The translations under genes were made by a program, and so were the position numbers. Under the pieces are notes generated by a model. The model did no database searches. It was not told where the DNA came from and saw only the letters and a program-made list of their open reading frames with translations. A DNA stretch of 64,000 nucleotides from assembly GCA_023382535.1 (NCBI GenBank), contig JAHDWA010000024.1:1-64000 (forward strand). Reading direction: 5' to 3'. The DNA is from Anaerolineae bacterium. Lineage in GTDB: Bacteria > Chloroflexota > Anaerolineae > 4572-78 > J111. Each line of letters opens with the position of its first letter. Positions within the stretch are counted from its first letter, which is position 1. Below, piece after piece: positions 25,485 to 33,117 of this stretch.

Positions 25485-26801
25485 ATGAATACCAACCCCC
25501 AAGAAAATAGACTCCAACCGGATTCATTTCCCCGACTTGTCAGCTGGACCCAACCAAGTTCGATCGAGGCTCCATCGAGTTCTGGCCAGCCAGTCCTGAC
25601 CCTCCTTGAGGCCGATAAAGGAATAACTTCAGCGACAGACGAGCGGGCGGCCACCCACATCTGGAGCCAGACCCAACTCCTGCTCCAACGCCAGCTGACC
25701 CGGGCCACCTATGAAAGCCTCATTCGAGATACGAAATTGTTACCCCTGCTTAAAGGCAGCTACTGCATCCAAGTCTCTACTCCGACCAGCCGGGACTGGT
25801 TAGAGCACCGGCTCAAGCCTATGATCGTCAAAGCCCTGGCCAGTGTGGTCGGTCACGAGGTCGAACTCCAGTTTGTGCTGGCCCCTACACCAACCTACCC
25901 GGTGGAATGCGATTTAGATTCTCCTTCACTGCCGCCCGAACCATCCCTAACACCCGGGGTTGCCACCCCAGCTCCTTCTCCCTGCGTTCGCTTTGCCCAG
26001 GAAGTCGATTTCCAGAGCCTCTGGTTCGAAAAAGGCCGCTCCTCCGGCTACACCCAGATCCCCGATTACGCCTTCCAATTCTGGATGCTCTATCTCAACG
26101 GGATCAAGCCCAAAACCTTCGATCTGTGGTGCCGCATCCTCAGCGACGACAAACGCAATATCCACGATTCTAACTTCACCTTTTGGACTCCACCGAAGAA
26201 GTACAGCCTGCGCGCCCTGGCCAGGGTCGTCGGCACGACCTCGGTCATCACCGTCAGCGGCGGTCCCCGTTCCTGCTGGTTCAACGAGCAGGCCAAGAAG
26301 GCCAGCGGCGCGTCCCTACCCGCCTGCTGCGGTCGCTACCAACCGGCCAAGTGGCATCAAACTGCCAACGAGACCATCCGCTGCCTCCACTGGCAGACCG
26401 GGCTGCTGGAGGTATTGTACCAGGAAGGATTGATCGCCCTCGACATTGTCAAGCCGCCGCCGGGTAAGCCCCGCTCTCACGAAATCTGGCTCCAGGTCTG
26501 GCGCAACATCCCCCTGCTGACCCCGTTGCAGGTCAGCCAGCTCAACGAAATCGACCAGGTTCGCCACGCCCAGTGGCTGGAGCGGTACGGCCACTACCAG
26601 CACATTGACCTGGCCCGCTGGGAACAGCTGACCGATGCCCGTAGCCTGGTCCGACTGCTGCCCGATTATGATCTGCAGCCGGCCAACTGCCCGACCTGCG
26701 GCAGGAGCTGCGCCGCCGGCTGCTCCTGCCGCTGCCATCACAGCCGCCGTTTGTGGGGCGCTTATCAGCCCAATCAGGAGTTATTTGCCGGAGCGCAATG
26801 A
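25485..26801 (+). CDS. DnaA-N-like domain protein, putative replication/initiator protein of the element
   Basis: 438 residues. Residues 58-132 (IWSQTQLLLQRQLTRATYE, then STPTSRDWLEHRLKPMIVKAL, then GHEVELQFV) match the DnaA N-terminal domain (the domain that contacts DnaB and other partners). Unlike DnaA there is no AAA ATPase or DnaA-box binding helix. Instead a region of ~230 residues (about 165-395, starting FQSLWFEKGRSSGYTQIPDY) could contain winged-helix folds similar to plasmid replication proteins (PDYAFQFWMLYLNGIKPKTFDLWCRIL), and a Cys-rich tail (CPTCGRSCAAGCSCRC) closes it. Just downstream lie two palindromic direct repeats. I infer an initiator that recruits the host helicase to an element origin; the family is not otherwise known to me. 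Confidence 0.6.
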   Translation: MNTNPQENRLQPDSFPRLVSWTQPSSIEAPSSSGQPVLTLLEADKGITSATDERAATHIWSQTQLLLQRQLTRATYESLIRDTKLLPLLKGSYCIQVSTPTSRDWLEHRLKPMIVKALASVVGHEVELQFVLAPTPTYPVECDLDSPSLPPEPSLTPGVATPAPSPCVRFAQEVDFQSLWFEKGRSSGYTQIPDYAFQFWMLYLNGIKPKTFDLWCRILSDDKRNIHDSNFTFWTPPKKYSLRALARVVGTTSVITVSGGPRSCWFNEQAKKASGASLPACCGRYQPAKWHQTANETIRCLHWQTGLLEVLYQEGLIALDIVKPPPGKPRSHEIWLQVWRNIPLLTPLQVSQLNEIDQVRHAQWLERYGHYQHIDLARWEQLTDARSLVRLLPDYDLQPANCPTCGRSCAAGCSCRCHHSRRLWGAYQPNQELFAGAQ

Positions 26802-27248
26802 TGAACCGGGCCGATTGGAATCATGAGATCACAATCCGAGCAAGAGATCCAGGAGTAAGGGCTGCGGATTGGAATCATGGGATCACAATCGTCTGCCCTA
26901 ACCGATGGACCAAATTTTTTTTACCTTTTCAACGGAATCATGGGCAGTCCTCATGGTCACAGAGCTCGGGACTCAGCCGTCAATCAGGGAGCTGATTGAT
27001 CGCAGCGTTGCAGCTCATCGAGCCACTTCTTAAATTTATGCCACCAATGGAGAGGGATAAGAAGAAAGAATTAAGATAAAACTGAACAAAAGAAGAGATT
27101 AATCAGGGGGTTAAAACGCAGGACCGCAAAAGCCGGCAGGGAGGAGAATTCAAAAAACTTTGGACAGTAAGTTAGCCAGGTCACGCCGATAACGGCTAAC
27201 CCTTTTGTGGACTGCTTGAATCTATCAAGGAGGTAACCATCAGCCAAT
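26802..27248. other. Intergenic stretch with iteron-like repeats, possible origin region
   Basis: 447 bases without a convincing gene; the ORF at 26753-26995 is simply open repeat sequence. It contains the two palindromic repeats listed next, a third partial copy (GGAATCATGGG at 26934-26944), and an AT-rich run near 26910-26930. It lies directly after the DnaA-N-like gene. AAGGAGGT precedes the next gene at about 27226. Confidence 0.5.
26813..26890. repeat. Two 24-bp palindromic direct repeats (iteron-like)
   Basis: Copies at 26813-26836 and 26867-26890 differ at one base and are 54 bp apart. Each is itself an imperfect palindrome with arms GATTGnnATC and GATnnCAATC. This looks like a binding site for a dimeric protein, such as an iteron or operator of the preceding initiator-like gene. 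Confidence 0.7.
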
Positions 27249-27611
27249 ATGAGAACCAAGCTCAAAAAAATGGACAACATTCGTACCCGCTTTCGCGGCG
27301 TCTTTAGCCGGGAAGGAAAGAAGTTTTTCGGTCTCCACGAGACACGCACTTTGCTACTAACCAATATTACCGAGGTTGAATCCGGCCAGGAAGTAACGGA
27401 TCATCTGTGGTTCAACTATACGAAGGGCTTTGAGTCTTTGGGAAGCTTGACACCCGGTGATGTGGTCGAATTTGATGCCCGGGTAACGATTTACAAAAAA
27501 GGCTATTTCGGCCGGAATGAGTGGTCCCAACTGACTAATCCGCCGAGTCGGGATTATAAGCTAAGTCGTCCAACCCGAATCGAGCTGGTCAAACGACACC
27601 AGGAAACTTGA
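27249..27611 (+). CDS. Hypothetical beta-rich protein of the mobile element
   Basis: 120 residues. The pattern of alternating strands (RFRGVFSREGKKFF, TLLLTNITEVESGQ, GDVVEFDARVTIYKKGY, YKLSRPTRIELV) suggests an OB-fold-like barrel, which would suit single-stranded DNA or RNA binding. I do not recognise a named family. An AAGGAGGT lies 14-16 bases upstream of the ATG, a little far, so the true start may be slightly different. Placed between the putative origin region and small element genes. Confidence 0.55.
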   Translation: MRTKLKKMDNIRTRFRGVFSREGKKFFGLHETRTLLLTNITEVESGQEVTDHLWFNYTKGFESLGSLTPGDVVEFDARVTIYKKGYFGRNEWSQLTNPPSRDYKLSRPTRIELVKRHQET

Positions 27612-27869
27612 ACCAAAGCGTGAACTGATCAGCGGACTGCCCCCAAGATAATTTGCAGACCAATTAGCGAGGGTGGCGGGATTAGCGACAGAGTATTAGC
27701 TCAGGAAATTAGGATTGAAGCACGGCCTCAACCAAAAGTATCGAATATTCGCCGATCATACAACCAGAAAGATTTGGCCATAGGCCGGCTAAATGGCATT
27801 TTGAATTTCTCAATATGTCGCTTGCGAGAAGGCGATTTTGGCTGATAATAATAATTAAGGAGAGATGAT

Positions 27870-28124
27870 ATGAGTGAGACACGCGAACGATATGACGCAG
27901 GCAACCTACCCGCTACTGACCAGCGTATTGATCTGCTACCCAGTGAGGTTCTTAGCTGGGAGATGCTCAATGCAATGAATGACAACGCTTTGATTGAAGT
28001 CTACCGGCTGCTGGTTAGATTGGAGCAGCGAGATGCTGCCGCTCTTTTGGCCGAATATGCGCGCCGGATTGCTGAAATAGATGTAACCCAAGCGCAAAGT
28101 GAGCAATTGTCTGACTCCCCCTAA
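27870..28124 (+). CDS. Small hypothetical protein
   Basis: 84 residues, with a clear AAGGAGAG ribosome-binding sequence about 8 bases before the ATG. The protein is acidic and mostly helical (SWEMLNAMNDNALIEVYRLL). No family recognised. It belongs by position to the mobile-element remnant. Confidence 0.55.
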   Translation: MSETRERYDAGNLPATDQRIDLLPSEVLSWEMLNAMNDNALIEVYRLLVRLEQRDAAALLAEYARRIAEIDVTQAQSEQLSDSP

Positions 28125-28315
28125 TAAAAAATGCATCGTGGTAGATGGGCGAGGCTACTGGCGTTTGATCCGCTCGGCAGCCCACCCCCGAATAAGCGAT
28201 TCGGGGTGCTACAAAAAGTGACAGTGTCCTAGCCGGATGGCCGGGTAGTGGCCGGAGCTACGCCCGAGAGCGGGCTCGGCTTCAGGACTCACTACACCTT
28301 GATTCATCGTCGTTA

Positions 28316-28344
28316 TTGAGTTTTATCGTTATTTATGATATTCT
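28316..28344 (+). promoter_or_regulatory. Candidate promoter before the Xis-like gene leader
   Basis: TTGAGT (28316-28321), 17-base spacer, TATTCT (28339-28344). It would produce a leader of about 190 bases to the Xis-like gene, containing a 43-codon ORF and a terminator hairpin. Before it (28125-28315) the sequence holds short GC-rich hairpins such as CCCCGAAT...ATTCGGGG near 28186-28206 and no gene I can support. Confidence 0.45.
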
Positions 28345-28375
28345 ATCGGTTAATAAGTGATGGTGAGTACAATCA

Positions 28376-28507
28376 ATGGCGAAAGAAGACATCTTGTGCG
28401 GAATATATTACTTAAATTTGCCCGATAAATACTGTTTGCTTGAAGATGGGTATCTAAATCACGGTCGTCCTTTTCTGAGAGGAGATGGACGGCCTTTTTG
28501 TTTATGA
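28376..28507 (+). CDS. Possible 43-residue leader ORF
   Basis: ATG at 28376 opens a 43-codon frame (MAKEDILCGIYYLNLPDKYC...) that ends at 28507, overlapping a terminator-like hairpin. There is no clear ribosome-binding site. It might be a leader peptide of an attenuator, a small protein, or chance. No family recognised. Confidence 0.25.
   Translation: MAKEDILCGIYYLNLPDKYCLLEDGYLNHGRPFLRGDGRPFCL
28463..28500 (+). terminator. Terminator-like hairpin upstream of the Xis-like gene
   Basis: GGTCGTCC (28463-28470) pairs with GGACGGCC (28487-28494, one G-U), followed by TTTTT at 28495-28499. Placed between the candidate promoter and the Xis-like gene, it could be a real terminator of a small RNA or an attenuator. 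Confidence 0.65.
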
Positions 28508-28546
28508 AGATTTTACGAAGGTTAATGAAGCAAAAAGGAGATGTTC

Positions 28547-28762
28547 ATGCATGATGAACAACTAATGAGCATTCGTCAGGTAGCTGATTTTCTACAGCTT
28601 AATCAAACAACCGTCTATGCTTGGGCGCAACAGGGGATTTTGCCTGGGTACAAGCTGGGGCGAAACTGGCGTTTTCGTCCCTCTGAAATTGAGGCCTGGC
28701 TAGAGGAACAGCGACAAGCACAAACCGCCGGACCAAACCTCAAACAAACGGCCGAAAATTGA
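28547..28762 (+). CDS. Excisionase/AlpA-like helix-turn-helix protein
   Basis: 71 residues from the ATG at 28547. The in-frame ATG at 28541 abuts the AAGGAG (28535-28540) too closely, so 28547 is preferred. The sequence LMSIRQVADFLQLNQTTVYAWAQQG...KLGRNWRFRPSEIEAWL is the MerR-type HTH_17 fold found in excisionases and AlpA-like regulators. It may control excision or transcription of the element remnant. No functional integrase of the same element is visible in the window. Confidence 0.8.
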   Translation: MHDEQLMSIRQVADFLQLNQTTVYAWAQQGILPGYKLGRNWRFRPSEIEAWLEEQRQAQTAGPNLKQTAEN

Positions 28763-28804
28763 GCAACCAAAAACTTATAGGTAAAGAAACTATTTTCAAT
28801 GCAA

Positions 28805-28887
28805 TAGGAGTTACGCAGTTCAAGGTAGTTTCGCCCCTTGTGGGCGGGCACAAGGCCCTAAACTACGGCCCAACTGCGTAACTCCTA
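28805..28887. mobile_element. 83-bp MITE with terminal inverted repeats and 5-bp target duplication
   Basis: TAGGAGTTACGCAGTT at 28805-28820 is perfectly inverted at 28872-28887 (16 bp), and the arms continue to pair imperfectly inward. TGCAA flanks both sides (28800-28804 and 28888-28892). The element is non-coding and would be mobilised by a transposase that recognises these ends; no such gene lies in the window. It sits just upstream of the RHIM-motif gene. Confidence 0.88.
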
Positions 28888-28928
28888 TGCAACTCTAATT
28901 AAAACAATTGATTTGAAAGGAAAAACTA

Positions 28929-29312
28929 ATGGAACCTACCAATCTTATTCTTGCAGCCCTGGCCGCCGGTGCAGCAGCCGCGGCCAAAGATACGGCCTCC
29001 CAAGCGATAAAAGATGCTTATTCCGGGCTCAAGGCACTTGTCCAAAAGCGATTTGCCGACAAGCCGGAAGCAGAAACGGCCTTGGTCCAGCATGAAAAGA
29101 AGCCGGATGTCTGGAAAGAACCACTGAAGGATGCCCTGGCCGAAACCGGCGCCAATCAGGATGAAGAAATCATCCGGCAGGCCCAGCAGGTCATGAAACT
29201 GATTAACCCCCAGCAGGCCAGTCAGGGCAAATACAACATCCAAATTGGCGAGGGAAAAGGCATTGTCATCGGCGACAATGCTCAGGTAACGCAGACCTTT
29301 GATAGAGAGTGA
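28929..29312 (+). CDS. Small helical protein with C-terminal RHIM-like motif (Bell-type effector candidate)
   Basis: 127 residues. The N-terminus is Ala-rich and amphipathic (NLILAALAAGAAAAAKD, residues 5-21), followed by further helices (AIKDAYSGLKALVQKRF, then EEIIRQAQQVMKLI). Residues 101-120 carry the motif KYNIQIG...GIVIGDNAQV, whose IQIG tetrad equals the RHIM core [IV]Q[IVL]G. Related actinobacterial proteins are annotated as RIP homotypic interaction motif proteins, and such pairs of helical domain plus amyloid motif are described as bacterial (Bell) cell-death effectors activated by NLR-like partners. I infer that this is the membrane-active effector of the cluster. AAAGGA lies 8 bases before the ATG; the upstream MITE may influence its expression. 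The partner next door is a decayed STAND gene (29341-29540). Confidence 0.75.
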   Translation: MEPTNLILAALAAGAAAAAKDTASQAIKDAYSGLKALVQKRFADKPEAETALVQHEKKPDVWKEPLKDALAETGANQDEEIIRQAQQVMKLINPQQASQGKYNIQIGEGKGIVIGDNAQVTQTFDRE

Positions 29313-29340
29313 ACCAAAATATAACAGCCCAACGAAGTCA

Positions 29341-29540
29341 CCAGACAGAAGCGTCCAACAACACGCCCGCCAATAGGGAATCTCCTTCGCTATTGTGGAT
29401 GGTATCCGCCCCGAGCTGACATCTGACCGGCTGCTCCACTTTATTCAGGAGGGGTTGAGCCAGGGGCCGAAAGGCGAAACTATCGCTGACGCTTTTAGTG
29501 GCTTCGACTGTTAGTTTCGCGATGTCAATTTTCGCCCTAC
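29341..29540 (+). pseudogene. Decayed fragment of a STAND ATPase like the one at 56802
   Basis: Translated in frame from 29341 it reads DRSVQQHARQ-stop-GISF, then AIVDGIRPELTSDRLLHFIQ and EGLSQGPKGETIADAF, ending in a stop at 29512. Residues 46-100 of the intact ATPase at 56802 read NRLTAHAAKSNV, then AAGVDGIRPDLTPDRILYFF and QEGLTQGGLGERIEGAF. The match is unmistakable over about 55 residues, with two stops and no P-loop. It lies between the Bell/RHIM gene and the first TPR gene. Confidence 0.8.
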
Positions 29541-29543
29541 ATA

Positions 29544-30207
29544 ATGGATGAAGCTTTAGACGTTTGGCTAGAATTTGTGCGTTTGCAGCTTGAGACCCAT
29601 GTAATGGATGGTCTATCAACCTGGGGTCATCGATTCACTATTTATCGTGAAGCGGGTCGCTATGATTTATGCCGCCGCTTGCTGAAGATGATCAAAGGGC
29701 AAATCTTACCACCTCAAGCGCTGGCTGTCATACATTATAGTGAAGGTTGGTTATATGATCGACTGGGCGACCCCCAAAGGGCCATTGGCGCCTATCAAGC
29801 CTGCCTGCAAACCTGCGAGGCTGCTCAGATGACAGAAGCACTTGATATAGTGGTGATGAATAATATTGCTGCCCTCTATCAGGAACAGGGCTTATGGACA
29901 AAATCTGAGCAAACTTACCAGCAGATCCTGGCGTTAGCCGAGGCTCGGCAAGCCAATGCTGAAAAAGCCTCAGTCCTCAATAATCTCGGAATACTGTATA
30001 AATTGACTGACAGGTTAGACGAAGCCCTCCAAGCGTTTCGAGAAGCCAGACAACTCTTTCAAGAAGCCGGTGATGCTCGCAATGAAGCCGCAGCTTTGCA
30101 CAACCTTGGATCAGTTTATCAAGATCAAAAGCAGTCGCAACAGGCATTGGATTGCTATGTCCAGAGTTTACAGGCCTTCAGCGAGATACAAAACCTGGTG
30201 GGTATGG
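29544..30207 (+). pseudogene. TPR protein A, 5' part, interrupted by IS21
   Basis: Codes for 221 residues of a TPR protein before the IS21 insertion (the ORF then reads on into the element to 30407). It starts with the shared N-terminal domain (VWLEFVRLQLET..GLSTWGHRF..YREAGRYDLCRRLLKMIK) and continues with TPRs (ASVLNNLGILYKLTDRLDEA). Removing the element and one GTATGG joins codon 30207 to 32705-32706 as GGA (Gly), so the ancestral protein was 358 residues. It is closest to the intact paralogue at 50401. Confidence 0.85.
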
Positions 30208-30315
30208 TGGCTAACGACAACTACAATAGGACGTGCGGACAATTAGAAATGCCCACTAGCAAGCAGCGGAGCAGTCAGGTAGACTCTCCCTCTTTTGAGG
30301 AGAAGCGAGAGTCGA

Positions 30316-31818
30316 ATGACGTGTACCAATGCGCAAGTGAGGCTAATGATGCGCGAACGAAGCAAAGGTCGCAGCCAAGAGCAAGCGGCCGTAAAAGCGA
30401 ACATTAAAAGTCGAAAAACCGTAGCCAAGTATGAACTCTTAGGCCAATTACCCAGCGAACTGAAGCGCCCCCGGAGCTATCGAACCCGCAGTGATCCTTT
30501 TGGCGAGGATTGGTCGGAGGTGGAACAGATGCTGGCAAACGCCCCAGAACTGGAGGCCAAAACGCTGTTCGAGTGGCTGTGCGAACGACAGCCGGGCAAA
30601 TATCAAGAAGGCCAGGTCCGAACGCTGCAACGGCGGGTGTCAGAGTGGCGGGCGCTGCACCAGGAGCAGGTCGCGGTTCTGGAGCAAGTTCACCGAGCGG
30701 GAGAAGTGATCCAAAGTGACGGGGTTTGGCTGAGCGAGTTAGGCGTGACCCTGGCCGGTGAACCGTTCAAACACGTCCTGATCCACTGCGTCCTGCCCTA
30801 CTCCAACTGGGAATGGGGTGCAGTGGCGCAATCGGAGTCGCTGCTGGCCTATCAGCGGGCGTTGCAAGCGACCTTGTTCAAGCTGGGTGCCGTGCCGGTG
30901 TATCACCAAACGGATAACAGTTCGGCGGTAACCCATCAGGTCAGCCGGAGTGCTGAGGGGGAGCGGGCTTACAACCTGGCCTACCTGGCTCTGCTCAAGC
31001 ATTATGGGCTGACGGCACGGACGATCCACGTGGGCCGGCCGGAAGAGAACGGTGACATTGAGGCCAGCAATGGCGGGCTCAAGCAGGCGCTGCGGCAGCA
31101 TTTGCTGCTGCGCGGCAGCCGGGACTTCGCCACCCGGGCCGAGTACGAGCAGTTTCTGGCCCAGGTGATGAGCCGGCGCAACGACCGCCGGCAGGCACGG
31201 CTGAACGAAGAGGTGGCGGTGATGAAGCCGCTGACGGTTGAACCGCTGGGACCCTATCAGGAATACCGGGTCAAAGTCAGTCGAGGCAGCCTGATCCGGG
31301 TGCAGAAAAATGTCTACTCGGTCCCGACCAGCCTGATTGGCCGGATGGTCACCGTGCGGGTCTACGAGTGGCATCTGGAGGTCTATTTCCGGCAGTATCT
31401 GGTCGAGCAGGTCGAGCGCTTGGTCGGTCAAAATCGGCAGCAATTGAATTATCGCCACCTGATTGACAGCCTGCTGCGCAAGCCTGGCGGCTTTCGGGAT
31501 TACCGTTACCGGGAGGCCTTGTTTCCGACGCTGGTCTTTCGCCAGGCCTGGGAGGCGTTGAACCGCTGGCATTCGCCCCGCAAAGCCGACCTGATTTACC
31601 TGCGCTTGCTGCGCCTGGCCGCCCGCACGCTGGAAAGCGAGGTCGAAGCGGCGCTCAGCTTGCTGCTGGACGGTCAGCAGCCCTGGGATGAAACCGACGT
31701 GGAGCAGCTCATGCCCGGCCAGTCCCAGAGTTTACCGGTGCCGCAGTTGGCCTTGTCCCTGGTCAACCTGGCTCAATACGATGCGCTGCTGCGGGAGATG
31801 GCTCATGTCAGCGCTTGA
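30316..31818 (+). CDS. istA: IS21 transposase IstA
   Basis: 500 residues from the ATG at 30316 (the frame opens earlier at 30295 but family proteins start at MT..QVRLMMRERSKG). An N-terminal HTH (QEQAAVKANIKSRKTVAKY) is followed by the DDE catalytic core: Asp in VIQSDGVWLSE, Asp in PVYHQTDNSSAV, and Glu in RPEENGDIEASNGGLKQAL. The C-terminal beta-barrel (NVYSVPTSLIGRMVTVRVY) is standard for IstA. Full length, apparently functional. Confidence 0.93.
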   Translation: MTCTNAQVRLMMRERSKGRSQEQAAVKANIKSRKTVAKYELLGQLPSELKRPRSYRTRSDPFGEDWSEVEQMLANAPELEAKTLFEWLCERQPGKYQEGQVRTLQRRVSEWRALHQEQVAVLEQVHRAGEVIQSDGVWLSELGVTLAGEPFKHVLIHCVLPYSNWEWGAVAQSESLLAYQRALQATLFKLGAVPVYHQTDNSSAVTHQVSRSAEGERAYNLAYLALLKHYGLTARTIHVGRPEENGDIEASNGGLKQALRQHLLLRGSRDFATRAEYEQFLAQVMSRRNDRRQARLNEEVAVMKPLTVEPLGPYQEYRVKVSRGSLIRVQKNVYSVPTSLIGRMVTVRVYEWHLEVYFRQYLVEQVERLVGQNRQQLNYRHLIDSLLRKPGGFRDYRYREALFPTLVFRQAWEALNRWHSPRKADLIYLRLLRLAARTLESEVEAALSLLLDGQQPWDETDVEQLMPGQSQSLPVPQLALSLVNLAQYDALLREMAHVSA

Positions 31819-32590
31819 AACGATCATCCAGCACTGCAAGACCCTTCGCCTGCCGACGATTGCCGAGGCCGTCCCCGAAGCCTTAACCCTGGCTCAACAG
31901 CAGGAATGGTCCCTGGAAAGCTTCCTGACCTACCTTTTAGAGCAGGAAGCCAGCGGTCGCCAGCAGCGCCGGATTGAACGCTTGCTGCGCGAGGCCCACT
32001 TGCCGCCGGACAAAACCCTGGCTCGCTTTGACCAGGCCCGGCTGCCGTTGCGCTTACGCCGTCAATTGTCCAGCTTGATCGAAGGTGATTTTATCAATCA
32101 GGCCGACAACATTTTGATCTTTGGCCAACCCGGCACTGGCAAAACTCATCTCGCCGCAGCGCTGGCTTATGAATGGATCCAGCAAGATTACACGGTCTGG
32201 TTTACACCCACCTACAAGTTGGTTGATGGCCTGCTCCGAGCCAAACGCGATTATGACCTGGAACGGGAACTCAAACGGCTGGATCGTTTTCAGGTGGTCA
32301 TCCTCGATGACATCGGCTACGTCCAACAAAGCCGGGAAGAAATGGAGGTCCTATTCACTTTTTTGGCCGAACGCTATGAACGTCGTAGTGTCGTCATCAC
32401 CTCCAATCTCGTCTTTTCACAATGGGATCAGATTTTCAAGGATCCCTTGACCACGGCTGCGGCCATTGATCGGGTCGTCCATCACAGCCGCATTATTGAA
32501 TTTGGCTCTGACATGACCAGTGTCCGGGCCGAAGAAGCGGCCCGACGACAATTACAGGAATTGAGTCAGGCTGGACCTGACCCTGCCTAA
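31805..32590 (+). CDS. istB: IS21 helper ATPase IstB
   Basis: 261 residues from the ATG at 31805, which overlaps the end of istA by 14 bases. Walker A FGQPGTGKTHLAAAL, Walker B VVILDDIGYVQQ, and a sensor SNLVFSQW identify the DnaC-like AAA+ helper that directs IstA to target DNA. The longer frame from 31688 is only open reading through istA. Complete. Confidence 0.93.
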   Translation: MSALETIIQHCKTLRLPTIAEAVPEALTLAQQQEWSLESFLTYLLEQEASGRQQRRIERLLREAHLPPDKTLARFDQARLPLRLRRQLSSLIEGDFINQADNILIFGQPGTGKTHLAAALAYEWIQQDYTVWFTPTYKLVDGLLRAKRDYDLERELKRLDRFQVVILDDIGYVQQSREEMEVLFTFLAERYERRSVVITSNLVFSQWDQIFKDPLTTAAAIDRVVHHSRIIEFGSDMTSVRAEEAARRQLQELSQAGPDPA

Positions 32591-32704
32591 TTAAATTCTG
32601 AGCACCAAGCTATAGGATAGTAAGATTTTTGATGAGGCAATCTAAATTTTTGGGCATTTCTAATTGTCGCTGAAAATATTTCTAGTTGTCGCTTGACAGT
32701 ATGG

Positions 32705-33117
32705 GACAAGCGATGGCCAGTATTGGCTTATTGTATCACCTCCACAACCGGTTGCCGGAGGCGACTCATCAATACCTTCAGGCATTGGAAATGTTCGAAA
32801 CGTCAGGTGACCGAGGCAATGCCGCCCGGACGCTCACTAATCTTGGTCTCATTGCTCAAGCGCAAAAGCAGCTCGACAAAGCTCAAACCTTCTTTGAACA
32901 AGGGTTGGCTGATTATGAAAGTTTGATGGACGTTCACGGTCAGACCACCTCTTTAATCAATCTGGCGAAGTTGGCTATAGAACGTGATGATTTGGCCCAA
33001 AGCCTGAACTATGCAAAGCAAGCTCGTCTAATCTTACGCGATTATAACTTTTTCGACCAGCAGAGCCGACTCCAGGAGTTAGAGAGCAGTCTGAGAGAAT
33101 TAGGCCTTGACCTATAA
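32705..33117 (+). pseudogene. TPR protein A, 3' part
   Basis: Continuation of the gene split by IS21: GQAMASIGLLYHLHNRLPEA and onward through three TPRs to SSLRELGLDL. It aligns with the C-terminal half of the paralogue at 50401 (STLASIALLYHVAGKLSEA ... ALAGYEVLGDAHGQTMVLVN). There is no good start of its own, so it is probably not translated. Confidence 0.85.

Larger units (their letters stand above)
30208..32698 (+). mobile_element. IS21-family insertion sequence, 2,491 bp
   Basis: Ends are TGGCTAACGACAACTA (from 30208) and, inverted, TGTCAAGCGACAACTA (ending at 32698); the TG...CA tips are typical of the family. Inside each end lies a second copy of a CGACAA/GGACAATTAGAAATGCCC-type repeat. 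GTATGG flanks both sides (30202-30207 and 32699-32704), a 6-bp target duplication. istA and istB are intact and overlap by 14 bases. Confidence 0.92.

Noticed and set aside
26316..26741. 141-codon minus-strand ORF
   Set aside because: Shadow of the DnaA-N-like gene with no start signal or recognisable domain.
26813..26890. Two-repeat mini CRISPR array
   Set aside because: Only two full copies, each itself a palindrome, with a third partial copy at a different spacing and no cas gene nearby; iteron or operator repeats fit better.
28125..28315. Possible tRNA or structured RNA
   Set aside because: GC-rich small hairpins are present, but no cloverleaf, T-loop or known riboswitch consensus could be built.
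30739..31572. 277-codon minus-strand ORF
   Set aside because: Antisense to istA, whose DDE residues and family match are clear.
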